Assembly (NCBI GenBank): GCA_002422605.1
Contig: DISW01000004.1
Location: forward strand, 23,073 to 87,072
Length of the DNA stretch: 64,000 bases
Origin: Bacteriovoracaceae bacterium UBA6200
GTDB lineage: Bacteria > Bdellovibrionota > Bacteriovoracia > Bacteriovoracales > Bacteriovoracaceae
Reading direction: 5' to 3'
This document shows positions 43,177-52,287 of the stretch, one piece after another (the first letter of the stretch is position 1; each line of letters opens with the position of its first letter). The notes beneath the pieces were generated by a model. That model was not told the origin of the DNA, searched no databases, and saw nothing but the letters and a program-made list of their open reading frames with translations. Made by a program: the position numbers and the translations under genes.

Positions 43177-43616
43177 ACTCTTTTCTACCCAATATGAGAT
43201 GGATTTGTCTGCCTTCCGAGAATTTGGGAGCAGATTGGTTTGATAAAAGCCAGGAAATCGACCAGTTTCTTTCTGAGCTTGGAATGGACCTGGCCGAAGA
43301 AGCAACCTTTCTTTTATTTTCAAATGACCCAAGTGCTGTCTTGGAGGGCAAAGGTCAATGCCTTGTGGCCCGCCCGGTAATAGGCCCTTTAAAAGAAGTA
43401 GAGGCCCCTTTGGCGCTCCTTGATTGGACCGCAGCTCCTGTATGGCAAACTTATCTTCAAGGAAAGACGCTGCCCGAACTATTACATGAGTCAGAAAAAG
43501 CCTTGGAAGAAGCAGGGAACAAAGAAAATATGGCTTCGGACTTCATCCTTTGTATTCGCCGCAGGCTCCTTGGACCAGAATTAAATGTTGTGGTAGAGTC
43601 TTTGTTCCACGAATGA
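43173..43616 (+). CDS. Unknown protein coupled to the acyltransferase
   Basis: A 147-residue acidic cytoplasmic protein. The TTG start overlaps the acyltransferase stop (TTGA), with AAGG about 9 bases upstream, so translation is coupled. An internal ATG at 43194 is an alternative start. No recognised domain and no membrane segment. Confidence 0.55.
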   Translation: MNSFLPNMRWICLPSENLGADWFDKSQEIDQFLSELGMDLAEEATFLLFSNDPSAVLEGKGQCLVARPVIGPLKEVEAPLALLDWTAAPVWQTYLQGKTLPELLHESEKALEEAGNKENMASDFILCIRRRLLGPELNVVVESLFHE

Positions 43617-43695
43617 CAGCTTGTCAGGTTATTCCAAGAGATGTAACTTTTGGTTATTTAATTTTTAGACCCCAATTTAAGTATGGAGGTGGGTT

Positions 43696-44223
43696 ATAAG
43701 CGAGAAAGTTCAAGAACCACGTGTAAATGAGAGAATTCGTGCACACGAGATCCGTCTTTTAGGAGACGATGGAAAGGCTTACGGAGTAGTAACTCTTGCC
43801 CAAGCACGTCTCATGGCCGACTCTGAAGGTTTGGACCTGATCGAAATTTCACCTAACGCTGTTCCTCCAGTGGTTAAAATGATGGATTACGGTAAATACA
43901 AATACCAAATCCAGAAAAAATTGGCCGAAGCTAAGAAGAAACAAGTTGTAATCGAAGTTAAAGAGATCAAGTTTCGCCCTAATATTGAGAAGCACGATAT
44001 GTCAGTTAAGCTGAGCCATATCGAAAAATTCCTTGATCACGGCGATAAAGTAAAACTTTTAATGCAATTTCGTGGTCGAGAAATGGCCCATAAAGAAATT
44101 GGTTTGGCCAAATTTGATGAGATTATGAAGCAAGTACTTGAAAAAGGTGCAGTGGTCGAATCTCCGGCCAAAATGATGGGGAATCGAGTCATTGCTATGG
44201 TTGCCCCAGGCAAGAAAAAATAG
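43696..44223 (+). CDS. infC: Translation initiation factor IF-3, apparent AUA start
   Basis: A 175-residue IF-3, which keeps ribosomal subunits apart and checks initiator tRNA. The N-terminal domain (VNERIRAHEIRLLGDDG) lies upstream of the first ATG (43813). The frame is open back to a TAA at 43678, with no ATG, GTG or TTG before 43813. GGAGG at 43685-43689 is 6 bases from ATA at 43696, which gives the normal protein length and start (S-E-K-V). Non-standard AUU/AUC/AUA starts are a known device by which IF-3 represses its own synthesis. It heads infC-rpmI-rplT. Confidence 0.93.
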   Translation: MSEKVQEPRVNERIRAHEIRLLGDDGKAYGVVTLAQARLMADSEGLDLIEISPNAVPPVVKMMDYGKYKYQIQKKLAEAKKKQVVIEVKEIKFRPNIEKHDMSVKLSHIEKFLDHGDKVKLLMQFRGREMAHKEIGLAKFDEIMKQVLEKGAVVESPAKMMGNRVIAMVAPGKKK

Positions 44224-44245
44224 TACAAAAACACTTTAACTTATA

Positions 44246-44292
44246 GTTATCCCGTGATAACTTCATGCACTCTTTTAAGGGTGCATTTTTTT
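44246..44292 (+). terminator. Attenuator-like hairpins between infC and rpmI
   Basis: A first hairpin GTTATC/GATAAC (44246-44261) is followed by a stronger ATGCAC-TCTT/AAGG-GTGCAT stem (44265-44286) and a run of T, that is, an intrinsic terminator inside the operon. It could be a partial terminator or an L20-controlled attenuator reducing or regulating rpmI-rplT expression. Confidence 0.65.
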
Positions 44293-44313
44293 AGTATTTT
44301 AGGAGCGATTTAT

Positions 44314-44514
44314 ATGGCTAAGATGAAGACCAAACGCGCAGCCGCCAAGCGTTTTAAAGTAACGGCTACAGGCAAAATTAAGTATAAGAAGGCCCACCTT
44401 CGTCACTTGTTAGTAAACAAGTCGAAGAAAGCTAAGAAAGATAAAGGTACTCCTGGATATGTAAATCCTGGTGATTACCATAATGCAGCTATGTGTATCC
44501 CTTACCTAGTGTAA
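44314..44514 (+). CDS. rpmI: Large ribosomal subunit protein bL35
   Basis: A 66-residue basic ribosomal protein: MAKMKTKRAAAKRFKVTATG at the start and the LRHLL segment are typical. It starts at ATG 44314 with AGGAG upstream; the longer frame to 44254 runs through the attenuator and is not used. Middle gene of infC-rpmI-rplT. Confidence 0.95.
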   Translation: MAKMKTKRAAAKRFKVTATGKIKYKKAHLRHLLVNKSKKAKKDKGTPGYVNPGDYHNAAMCIPYLV

Positions 44515-44598
44515 TTGGGATTTTTTTAATAACCATCGAGAGTAGTGAAATAGGGTAAAGAGGACAGAGTTCCCCCCTATGAATGAAGAGGAGAAAGT

Positions 44599-44943
44599 AT
44601 GGCACGAGTCAAGCGCGGTTTTAAGGCCCGCCAAAGAAGAAACAAAGTTCTAAAACTAGCAAAAGGGTTCCATTTCGACCGTAGAACGAAGTATAAGCAT
44701 GCTTCGGAAACTGTTCGTCGTGCCCTTCATTATGCCTTCATTGGCCGTCGTCTTCTTAAAAGAGATGTCCGTAAACTGTGGATTGTGCGTATTAATGCCG
44801 GTGCTCGTATGCTCGGAACTTCATATAGCCAATTTATTTCTGGTCTTAAGAAAAAAGATATTACAATCAATCGTAAGATGCTTGCAGAGCTTGCAGTACG
44901 TGATTTCAATGCCTTCAAAGCCATTTACGACGCTACTAAGTAA
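44599..44943 (+). CDS. rplT: Large ribosomal subunit protein bL20
   Basis: A 114-residue ribosomal protein with the family start MARVKRGFKARQRRNKVLKL, then FHFDRRTKYKHA and WIVRINAGARMLG. It binds 23S rRNA early in assembly and in many bacteria represses its own operon. Strong GAGGAG ribosome site. Last gene of the infC operon, followed by a terminator. Confidence 0.96.
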   Translation: MARVKRGFKARQRRNKVLKLAKGFHFDRRTKYKHASETVRRALHYAFIGRRLLKRDVRKLWIVRINAGARMLGTSYSQFISGLKKKDITINRKMLAELAVRDFNAFKAIYDATK

Positions 44944-44960
44944 TTAAAATCTGTTTACTA

Positions 44961-45004
44961 GGGCCCCAACTGCTGATTTTCTCGGCGGTTGGGGCTTTTT
45001 TTTT
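44961..45004 (+). terminator. Terminator of infC-rpmI-rplT
   Basis: A long stem GCCCCAAC-TGC/GCG-GTTGGGGC is followed by nine or more T, directly after rplT. Confidence 0.85.
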
Positions 45005-45090
45005 GCTTGAACTAATCACTTTTACTGCTAACCTATTAATAATTTGAAATTATTGGCGATAAGCTTTTGAAACTTCATGGGAGACTTTCA

Positions 45091-45513
45091 ATGAGCATGA
45101 CTAAGGCAGACATAGTAGAGCGTATCTACAAGGAAGCAGGGTTCTCGAAAAAAGAAGCTGCGGAATTAGTAGATCTCGTCTTTAAAGTTATTAAAGACAC
45201 TCTGGCAAAAGGCGAAAAAGTAAAAATTTCTGGTTTCGGAAATTTCAGTATTCGCGACAAAGCTACTCGAGTTGGGAGAAATCCTCAGACGGGTACGGCC
45301 ATGAATATTAGTGCACGACGTGTACTAACGTTTAAGCCATCGCAAATCTTGAAAGAAGACATTACTGAACGTTTTGCTCATCGTTTGGATGAGGGCGGGA
45401 ATGAGAATATGTCATTACCAATCAAAGAAGCTAAACCGCGTGCTTTAAGTTCATTCTTAAATAACGAGGATGATACGGTTTACGATGATTCGGATGATGA
45501 TGATAATGACTAA
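45091..45513 (+). CDS. ihfA: Integration host factor alpha-type DNA-binding protein
   Basis: A 140-residue HU/IHF-family protein that bends DNA as a dimer. It has MTKADIVERIYKEAGFSKKEA, VKISGFGNFSIRDKATRVGR and the beta-arm NPQTGTAMNISARRVLTFKPS. It carries about 40 extra C-terminal residues ending in an acidic Asp-rich tail (DDSDDDDND), unlike E. coli IhfA (99 residues). The start is ATG 45091 with GGGAGA upstream. A MerR-type gene follows 27 bases later, the usual ihfA neighbour in delta-proteobacteria. Confidence 0.92.
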   Translation: MSMTKADIVERIYKEAGFSKKEAAELVDLVFKVIKDTLAKGEKVKISGFGNFSIRDKATRVGRNPQTGTAMNISARRVLTFKPSQILKEDITERFAHRLDEGGNENMSLPIKEAKPRALSSFLNNEDDTVYDDSDDDDND

Positions 45514-45540
45514 ACATTCATCAGTTGATACGCTTTTCTC

Positions 45541-45912
45541 ATGATTCCTAATAAATCTAGTTTTAAATTTCAAGAGCTCACCCCGATCACTGGGGTGAAG
45601 CCTTATGTCATTAGATTTTGGGAAACAGAATTCCCTGAGATTGAGCCTATTAGTTCTGAAGGTGGACAGAAAATTTATTCTCGTTCAGATGTTGAAAATA
45701 TTTTAAAAATCAAAAAGCTTTTGTTTGAGGACAAACTCTCGATTCAAGAAGCTAAGCTTAAAATGTCGGCAGGTGAGGTCGAGGTTTCTGAGGTAGAAAT
45801 TCCTCATTTTGAAGCACCTGTAAGAGCTGTGGCCCCTTCAGTTGATCTCAGGCCTTTTATCGAAAAGTCTTTGCATATTATTCAAGACATCAAATTCAGA
45901 CGAAACTGGTAA
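45541..45912 (+). CDS. MerR-family regulator
   Basis: A 123-residue protein with an N-terminal MerR winged helix (FKFQELTPITGVKPYVIRFWETEFPEIEPIS) and GGQKIYSRSDVENILKIKKL; the remainder is a short linker and a helical tail without effector-domain cysteines. MerR proteins of this type next to ihfA are common in delta-proteobacteria and have no known ligand. Its 3' end overlaps the convergent prenyl synthase gene by 17 bases. Confidence 0.88.
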   Translation: MIPNKSSFKFQELTPITGVKPYVIRFWETEFPEIEPISSEGGQKIYSRSDVENILKIKKLLFEDKLSIQEAKLKMSAGEVEVSEVEIPHFEAPVRAVAPSVDLRPFIEKSLHIIQDIKFRRNW

Positions 45913-46786
45913 TCCAGTTTTTCAGATCGCCTAAGTTTCCACCAATATTTTTTTCCAGTATCTTGAAGTTACCGAGAAGGTTCTCTTGGTTCTTTTTGAA
46001 ATAATTCTGAAGCATGATGGTGGTGTGATCCAGATGATGTTTAAAAAGAATAGAAATGAGTCTCTGATGGGAGAGACGTAATTCTTTTAAAGCTTCTTCT
46101 ATGTTTGAAATAAATGGATTAATTGCTTTCTCATGAGGCGAGACCTCTTTCTCAGTTAATTCAGAAAGGTCATCCAATAGCTGGAAGCTGACTCCAATTT
46201 CGCGACCTAAGCGCAAAAACTCAATCTTCTCTTTAAGATTGGTCTTATGAGAGAGGAGGTAGGTTCCTAAGGTGGCCAGTTGAATGAGTCTGCCTGTTTT
46301 TAATTCATGAATCCGCACGACTTCCTGGAAATCCATCTTCCCGTCGGCCTTGAGGTCACGAAATTGTCCCTCGATAAGTCCTTTGGCCCCAGTGCACCAG
46401 CTCATAAGCTTTAAAAGCTCCTGAAAGCTTTGATGGCGAATATTCGATAATTCATTGAAGGAGGCAATAAGAAGAGCGTCTCCGGTGAGAATGGCCTTCC
46501 ATTCGCCAAAATGAGCGTGTGTTGAAGCTTTTCCTCGTCGGATAAGATCATTATCCATTGCTGGAAGATCATCATGAACCAGAGTGTAAGCGTGGTGGAG
46601 CTCAATGGCAGAAGCAAGATGAAGATGATTGGCTTCCACGTTTTTATGAAGATCAAGTGCCAGTGCCTCAACAAGGCGAGGTCTGAATAGTTTTCCTGCC
46701 GGGAAAACCGCATAGTCCATCACTTCAAGCAGTTCAGGATTTAAAGAAGACTTTTTTAAAGCAGTCCGGATGGCCTCGGTAAGCAT
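45896..46786 (-). CDS. ispA: Polyprenyl diphosphate synthase (FPP/GGPP type)
   Basis: A 296-residue isoprenoid chain-elongating enzyme. The first Asp-rich motif is VHDDLPAMDND (about 83-93), the second QLLDDLSELTE (about 210), with an FRPRLVEALAL segment upstream. This matches short-chain IspA-type synthases, which supply precursors for quinones and undecaprenyl lipids. Chain length cannot be fixed. It is the last gene before the gsp operon, 9 bases after gspN, so it may be co-transcribed with it. Confidence 0.88.
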   Translation of the reverse strand: MLTEAIRTALKKSSLNPELLEVMDYAVFPAGKLFRPRLVEALALDLHKNVEANHLHLASAIELHHAYTLVHDDLPAMDNDLIRRGKASTHAHFGEWKAILTGDALLIASFNELSNIRHQSFQELLKLMSWCTGAKGLIEGQFRDLKADGKMDFQEVVRIHELKTGRLIQLATLGTYLLSHKTNLKEKIEFLRLGREIGVSFQLLDDLSELTEKEVSPHEKAINPFISNIEEALKELRLSHQRLISILFKHHLDHTTIMLQNYFKKNQENLLGNFKILEKNIGGNLGDLKNWITSFV

Positions 46787-46795
46787 GAAAGATTC

Positions 46796-47716
46796 CTATG
46801 GGGCAGATGGTTTTGGCGCCCCCAATGTACCACCTAAACGGATCTGGTAAAAGCCATCTTTTTGAGTGAAAGATTGAAACATCATATCAATCAAAGGAAG
46901 AGATTCTTTTAAGCTTTGAGAGAAGGCCACTTCACCATTTAGATTTAATTGCGAAAATGGGATCGCATCTTCCTGAAGATTTATGTATCCCTGGAAGTTA
47001 GCTCTCACAGGTGATTCGGGGTCACCAATAATTAATTTCTCAACATTAATACGTGGAGGCGCATCAGAAATGGCTTCAATAAAGAGATCGTCCAAGGGAA
47101 GATTTGGAGTGGTGAAGCCCTGAATATTTTGAGAGGGAATTTGTAGGTCCTGAGATCGTGCTTTGAAGTTCAGAGATTGAATCTTATTTTCATTATTCAG
47201 GAGGAGATTCAGGTCGACAGTAAGATTGCCTGCCAATTTTATGTTCCCGCCCATAAGAGGTTCAAGGCGAGGAAGAGAGATGGATTGGTCTTTTAAGCGA
47301 AGCATTCTTTCGCTAAATCCTTGAACGAAATAAAGACTTAGAGGTTGGGCATTTATTTCTGTATCTATACGAAAGGGGAGCCCGAAAGGAGAAAAATTGA
47401 CGAAATTAAAATTAATAGTCAGATGAGTAAATTTTAAGGGATCGCCTGTGCGATTAAAGCATGAGGCCGGTAAGTTAAGATCGGAAACAATAACTTTTGG
47501 CATGATCCACTCAACCCTGATGTTGTCAAAATCAGGATTGCAGTTAGTGCCCTGGAAGCCGGTTTTTAATGCCGTTTTTAAAGTATCGCCGATGGGAAAG
47601 AAATTCAAAAAGCCCATAACGAATAAAATAAAAACCAGAAAAACATAGATATAGATTTTAATTTTACTTTTATAGCTGATCTGATCCAGCGATTGGAGTT
47701 CACTTGCCTGTGCCAT
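46796..47716 (-). CDS. gspN: Type II secretion protein GspN
   Basis: A 306-residue inner-membrane protein with one N-terminal transmembrane helix (IYVFLVFILFVMGFLNFF) and a large periplasmic part with beta-strand-rich repeats and two cysteines. Topology, length and the last position in the gsp cluster match GspN, an accessory of some type II systems. It overlaps gspM by one base. Confidence 0.8.
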   Translation of the reverse strand: MAQASELQSLDQISYKSKIKIYIYVFLVFILFVMGFLNFFPIGDTLKTALKTGFQGTNCNPDFDNIRVEWIMPKVIVSDLNLPASCFNRTGDPLKFTHLTINFNFVNFSPFGLPFRIDTEINAQPLSLYFVQGFSERMLRLKDQSISLPRLEPLMGGNIKLAGNLTVDLNLLLNNENKIQSLNFKARSQDLQIPSQNIQGFTTPNLPLDDLFIEAISDAPPRINVEKLIIGDPESPVRANFQGYINLQEDAIPFSQLNLNGEVAFSQSLKESLPLIDMMFQSFTQKDGFYQIRLGGTLGAPKPSAP

Positions 47717-48363
47717 TACTCCTCCTCTTCAAGTGCTGAAATATCACTGAAGTGGATAGCATGGAACTGTCCTTGAAGAAGATTCGTGTCAGCATTCCTG
47801 GAAATTTCAACCGACTGAACTTTAAATTTCTCGCGGGAAATCATTGAAGAAAAAAGATTCATAAGTTCATCAGTTGAGATATTTGTGAATGAAAAGTCAG
47901 CTTCGGATCGCATAACTCCATCCGAAATAAGTTCGCTGGCATAATTACTAACCTGGATTTTAGACAAGTCTAATCCAACGGCAGAAATTAAATTAGAAAG
48001 TCGTGAAGTCATCATCGACTCACTCTCAATCGGATTAGATGATAGAACGCTCGGACCAACGTTCTCTAATCCTTGCTTATGGCCAATAACTTCATTTGCC
48101 TTGGAAACTAAGGCGACTCTTATTTTCAAGTCGTCTTTGAGATTATTGTTCTGCCAGGCAATGAATCCAAGGCCACATAAAGGAATAAAAAATAGGGTGA
48201 AGATGATGAAGGCCTTAAATAGGCGCTGCTGTTCTTCTTCCATGCTGTTGTAAAAATCTTGAAGACTATTGTAGCCGGGGGTGAGTTTAAATTTATCCAG
48301 CCGCTCGAAGATTTCGCGATCAACTTTTTTAAATGTCGTCATCTGACCGTTTAATTCATCCAT
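47716..48363 (-). CDS. gspM: Type II secretion protein GspM-like
   Basis: A 215-residue bitopic protein with a cytoplasmic N-terminus of about 55 residues, a transmembrane helix (AFIIFTLFFIPLCGLGFIAW) and a periplasmic domain with a ferredoxin-like pattern. GspM partners GspL in the inner-membrane platform. Sequence conservation of GspM is weak in general; the call relies on position between gspL and gspN and on topology. Confidence 0.78.
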   Translation of the reverse strand: MDELNGQMTTFKKVDREIFERLDKFKLTPGYNSLQDFYNSMEEEQQRLFKAFIIFTLFFIPLCGLGFIAWQNNNLKDDLKIRVALVSKANEVIGHKQGLENVGPSVLSSNPIESESMMTSRLSNLISAVGLDLSKIQVSNYASELISDGVMRSEADFSFTNISTDELMNLFSSMISREKFKVQSVEISRNADTNLLQGQFHAIHFSDISALEEEE

Positions 48364-48364
48364 A

Positions 48365-49951
48365 CTAATTTCCTGAAGAAGTGATCTGAAGCTGAAGTTT
48401 TGCCTGATCCAGAGTTGCCTCTACATCAGGGAGATTTGAACGTTCAAAAGTATTTTTTAATTGAGTAAGGTTTTCAACCGACTCATCAGTAAATACAGCT
48501 TTGACCTCGCCTATATCGTTAGAAGTAAACTCAACCAGTGTAGCAGTGGAACTGGCCGCAATCTGGCTCACGGTAACAAGTGGAGAGAGGGCCTTAATTT
48601 GAACAGCTGATTGAAGTGTCTGGATTTCCTGACGGACACTTCTCTGTTTTTTTACAAGTAAATCATAGATCTGTTTTGGATTTGTTGTGGCCGCCCTACG
48701 AAGGCGTCCGCTAATTTCCAAGGTATCATTTTTCATGATGGTATTAATTCGGGCATTTACTTCTGCGATGTCTTTTTCAATGAAAAATCTTTCGACTACA
48801 AAAGAAAGAGCAAAAATCAAACAAACTGCTGCCACTCTGACACCGATAAAGGAGAAGGAGTAGAGTGGAATTTCAGAAGTAGAAGCTTGAGCATATTTAC
48901 CAGTAAGAAGATTGATAAAACGGTTCTTTTTTCTAAAACCGATCGTCATCATATTGGCCAAAGCAAACTTAGATTTATTTTTAGGATTAAGATCAATTTT
49001 CTCAGCTTCGATCTTATCAAAGCTTTCCAATAAGGAAACTTTGGTCTCAAATTTCTCAGTTAAATAGTTGGTGATGTTTTTTATATTTGCTGTTCCCCCG
49101 CAAATAAAGACATGCTGTAGGGAAAGACCAAAATTAACTTTAGAACCAACCTTCCAGCGAGAGAAGTCAGCTGTCAGATGAGAGAACACTTTATCCATTG
49201 AAGCCGCGAATTCTTTTTGAGTCTGTTCAACTTCCTCGTATTGGGCAGAGGTGAGTAGGAAAGCGTTCTGGTGCTTATAGATAATGGCTTCATCCGGCTC
49301 GATCTTATAAGACTCAGCAATCATTTCATTAATATGATGGCCGCCGATATAGCTGATGTGACTGGTAAGAAGCCTGGAATTATAAAAGAAGTAGGCCTTG
49401 GTTGTCTTATGTCCAATATCCAGAATGCAAAAAGGACCGGCCATGGGAGTCTGGTTAAAATAATTTTCAACTACCGAAGCTTCAGTCGTAAGAATATTAG
49501 GAAGAATGCTCTTTTCGCGGTGGCGATTATAATACTCAACAAAAGTATTTTCTTTAACCAGCTCGATCATCGCCATATGTTGGGTCTTCTGACCTTCAAT
49601 CCGATAGGCGTAATGGATTTCACTTAGGGCGTAAGGAATGTCTTCTTCAAGTTGATAGGGGAGCATGAGTTCAGCTTTCTTCTTACTTTTAACAGGTAAG
49701 GTAAGAAAACGGGAAGTCATCATGGAGTTTTCGGCCTGATAAACAATCTTGGTATCGGGCCTTGCAACTGAATCAATAATTTCCTGAACGATTCTTGCCT
49801 GAGCTTCTTCTTCAGATAACAACTCATTATCGGCCAGATAATCGCGCAGAATGATTTCACTCATGTCGACATGAGAAATCTTCCGACGATCAACGAAAGA
49901 GGAAAGGTATTTTACACTATAGGTACCGATATCTATGGACAATACATGCAT
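48365..49951 (-). CDS. gspL: Type II secretion protein GspL (PilM-like actin fold)
   Basis: A 528-residue protein with a cytoplasmic actin/PilM-like ATPase-fold domain (LSIDIGTYSVKYL at the start, CILDIGHKTTKAYFF near 175), a transmembrane helix near 375-395 (IGVRVAAVCLIFALSFVV), and a periplasmic domain of about 130 residues. GspL couples the GspE ATPase to the inner-membrane platform. The cytoplasmic part retains more PilM/FtsA-like motifs than E. coli-type GspL. Position in the operon is typical. Confidence 0.88.
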   Translation of the reverse strand: MHVLSIDIGTYSVKYLSSFVDRRKISHVDMSEIILRDYLADNELLSEEEAQARIVQEIIDSVARPDTKIVYQAENSMMTSRFLTLPVKSKKKAELMLPYQLEEDIPYALSEIHYAYRIEGQKTQHMAMIELVKENTFVEYYNRHREKSILPNILTTEASVVENYFNQTPMAGPFCILDIGHKTTKAYFFYNSRLLTSHISYIGGHHINEMIAESYKIEPDEAIIYKHQNAFLLTSAQYEEVEQTQKEFAASMDKVFSHLTADFSRWKVGSKVNFGLSLQHVFICGGTANIKNITNYLTEKFETKVSLLESFDKIEAEKIDLNPKNKSKFALANMMTIGFRKKNRFINLLTGKYAQASTSEIPLYSFSFIGVRVAAVCLIFALSFVVERFFIEKDIAEVNARINTIMKNDTLEISGRLRRAATTNPKQIYDLLVKKQRSVRQEIQTLQSAVQIKALSPLVTVSQIAASSTATLVEFTSNDIGEVKAVFTDESVENLTQLKNTFERSNLPDVEATLDQAKLQLQITSSGN

Positions 49952-49991
49952 GGTATTATTTTAACCATAAGCTCTGAATTACTCTAGATAA

Positions 49992-51326
49992 TTAATTGAT
50001 TTGTATCTCAATGATTCGAGGTTCGAGTAATTGAGCATTTTGCTCCGTAGGCGGTTTCGGTACTTCTTCTCCTGGATTAGGGAGACGGCAATTAGGAGGA
50101 GTCCCAATTTGTCCTTCAGGACATTTAGGAATTTCATTTTTAGGGAGAACAACATAGGCGACCAAAGTAAAGGTCGAGCGGTTATAGCTTCCCTCAGAAA
50201 CGATTTTAAATAGATTAGGATTAGAGCCGAAGGAGATTCCTTTGCTTTCGAAAAGCTTGATTCTGTTTTCGAAGTCCGTTTCACTCATTAATCTTTCTTG
50301 GCCCACGATATATTTTTTAAAATCATCCTTCGAATTGATAAACTGAGGCTTCTCAGGATCATCTCTCCAGAGAAAAAATTCTTTTACTTCGTCATCCGTC
50401 ATACTAGGGATGAGAATTTTAAGCATGTTGGCCGTTAGTTTATTAAAATCAATTTGGGTTGTCGGATAGACAGAAAATTCGTTTTGGATCAGTTCAATCA
50501 ATTCATCATTCCAGCCAGGAATGGCATAGAGTTCACTGGCAGAACCCATTGGACCAAATTTCGGTGTTAATGGAATACGTTGAAAGTTTACTTCTGCTTC
50601 ACCGGCAAGAGGATCCTGGCCCATGCTACCGAAGTCAGACATGAAATATTTCAGACCAGTTAAAAGCTCCTGATAGTTTAAATTGGAGTAGCGATCCTCA
50701 AAACCTTCATCAACTTGTTTCTTATCATCTACTAATCGTTTAAGCAGGAAATAGAGGGACTGGTCTACAGATACATCGGTTAATATAGCGTTGTCGGCCA
50801 TATTAATCATCGATTGGGTATCTTGTACTTCTTCATCAGGATTAGGATTAAATTTTGTTACATCCACCCGTAGCATATTGAGGTTCAAGCGATTCGAAAT
50901 ATTTTGAATGCTAACCTTCATTTCCCCTTCAAGTAGTGACTCTGTAGAGAATTTTTCAACAGTATCTTTGAAAGCTCGGGAGGCTTCTCCGGTTATTGGG
51001 ATGGGGTACATGAAAGGGACTTCCCATAACTGATTCAGAAGTTGTGGTTGGACGGCATTCTTAGCATTTGCATTGCCCTGAACTTTGTTGTAGGCCTCTT
51101 TATAGAGACGAAGCCGTGCCATTGCCAGCTGCAAACCGGACTCGGCCATGAGTTTTGATTGAGAGCGGTCAATGATGTTGATCGCCTTAATTCGAGAAAT
51201 CTTGGATTCAAAAGTAAATTCACCATAGATTGCCATGAGGAGAATAATTGCAGTCATGATCATCATGATTGCAATTCCTCGCTCATTCTTGAGAATTTTT
51301 CCGAGATCTTTTTTAAGTCTCATCAT
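49992..51326 (-). CDS. gspK: Minor pseudopilin GspK
   Basis: A protein of about 444 residues with a type IV prepilin-like N-terminus (ILKNERGIAIMMIMTAIILL), a large globular domain of SAM-domain/GspK type, and a proline-rich tail (NPGEEVPKPPTEQ). GspK caps the pseudopilus with GspI and GspJ. I start at ATG 51326 with GGAG upstream; a start at 51350 would add eight residues. It overlaps gspJ slightly. Confidence 0.88.
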   Translation of the reverse strand: MMRLKKDLGKILKNERGIAIMMIMTAIILLMAIYGEFTFESKISRIKAINIIDRSQSKLMAESGLQLAMARLRLYKEAYNKVQGNANAKNAVQPQLLNQLWEVPFMYPIPITGEASRAFKDTVEKFSTESLLEGEMKVSIQNISNRLNLNMLRVDVTKFNPNPDEEVQDTQSMINMADNAILTDVSVDQSLYFLLKRLVDDKKQVDEGFEDRYSNLNYQELLTGLKYFMSDFGSMGQDPLAGEAEVNFQRIPLTPKFGPMGSASELYAIPGWNDELIELIQNEFSVYPTTQIDFNKLTANMLKILIPSMTDDEVKEFFLWRDDPEKPQFINSKDDFKKYIVGQERLMSETDFENRIKLFESKGISFGSNPNLFKIVSEGSYNRSTFTLVAYVVLPKNEIPKCPEGQIGTPPNCRLPNPGEEVPKPPTEQNAQLLEPRIIEIQIN

Positions 51327-52287
51327 CAAAATCTCCAGGCTGTTCATCATCTTGATCTTTGGGCTGATCCCGGGGAATGCCTCCTCCTCCAGGTGTCGGA
51401 GCAGGATCCTGAGGAGCGACCATTGGCCAGTGGTTACGGAAAGTCCTAGCGGCGGTACGTTTATGGCCTTGAGAATCGTACCAGGTAATGAGAATTTTCA
51501 CTCCGCGAATAAGGTTTTCACCGGCCGGAATTGATTTAAGGGATGTTTCCCATTTCTTAGTGTTGTAATTCCAATACTGGAATTCAAGGCTTTCCACATT
51601 GCGAAGAAGTACCGAACCTTTAACTTCACTTCCTTCCGGATCGAGACGTTTGTCGTTATAAGGATCATCAGCAGAAAAGTAGCGGACCAGACTTTTTAAG
51701 TTTTGAGGGATGTCAGGACTCTCTTCCTCATCTGGCAAAGCTTCCTGGTTCGCAAGAGCATAGCGTACCCAGGCAAAATGGGATTGCTTGGTATTTTCAA
51801 ACTTCCGTCGATTGGAAGAGGTAAAGAACTCAAAAACATTTTTTTCAGGCGCATAGAAACGAGGAATCGGAAAACCTTCCTTACTGACTGCGGAAAAATG
51901 CTCATTCCTTTCAAAACGGGCCACTAATTGCTCATAGTACTGTTGTAAGGCCGGACTGAAGTTTGTCTGCTGATTCATTAAATCCGGATTTTCCTCATTG
52001 GGGTCATTGGGATTTCTAGGAGTCAGTGTCTGGTTGGGATTCATGACTGAACTAAAATAGAGGGGAGAATAAATCTGGGAGAAATCCCATTCAAAACGAC
52101 CCATGGCCGTTTCAATTTGAAGATTGTTTTGATTCACTTCAGTCGTTCGCTCCATTGTAAGAGCGGCATTCTCAGTAATATTCACTACTCCAAGAGAGAC
52201 GAAGGCCAGCAAAGTGATGGCAATCAGTATCTCTAAAAGGGTGAAGCCGTTCTGGTTAGAAGCCGACATTGAGTTGAATCTTTTCAT
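51313..52287 (-). CDS. gspJ: Minor pseudopilin GspJ
   Basis: A 324-residue pseudopilin with a short leader and prepilin signature NGFTLLEILIAITLL (cleavage before Phe), a long beta-rich domain, and a C-terminal Pro/Gly/Asp tail (TPGGGGIPRDQPKDQDD). The ATG at 52287 overlaps the gspI end; an internal ATG six codons later gives the more usual leader. Longer than E. coli GspJ (about 195). Confidence 0.85.
   Translation of the reverse strand: MKRFNSMSASNQNGFTLLEILIAITLLAFVSLGVVNITENAALTMERTTEVNQNNLQIETAMGRFEWDFSQIYSPLYFSSVMNPNQTLTPRNPNDPNEENPDLMNQQTNFSPALQQYYEQLVARFERNEHFSAVSKEGFPIPRFYAPEKNVFEFFTSSNRRKFENTKQSHFAWVRYALANQEALPDEEESPDIPQNLKSLVRYFSADDPYNDKRLDPEGSEVKGSVLLRNVESLEFQYWNYNTKKWETSLKSIPAGENLIRGVKILITWYDSQGHKRTAARTFRNHWPMVAPQDPAPTPGGGGIPRDQPKDQDDEQPGDFDDET

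Noticed and set aside
43813..44223. infC starting at the first ATG
   Set aside because: This would remove the conserved IF-3 N-terminal domain; the AUA start with GGAGG gives the normal length.
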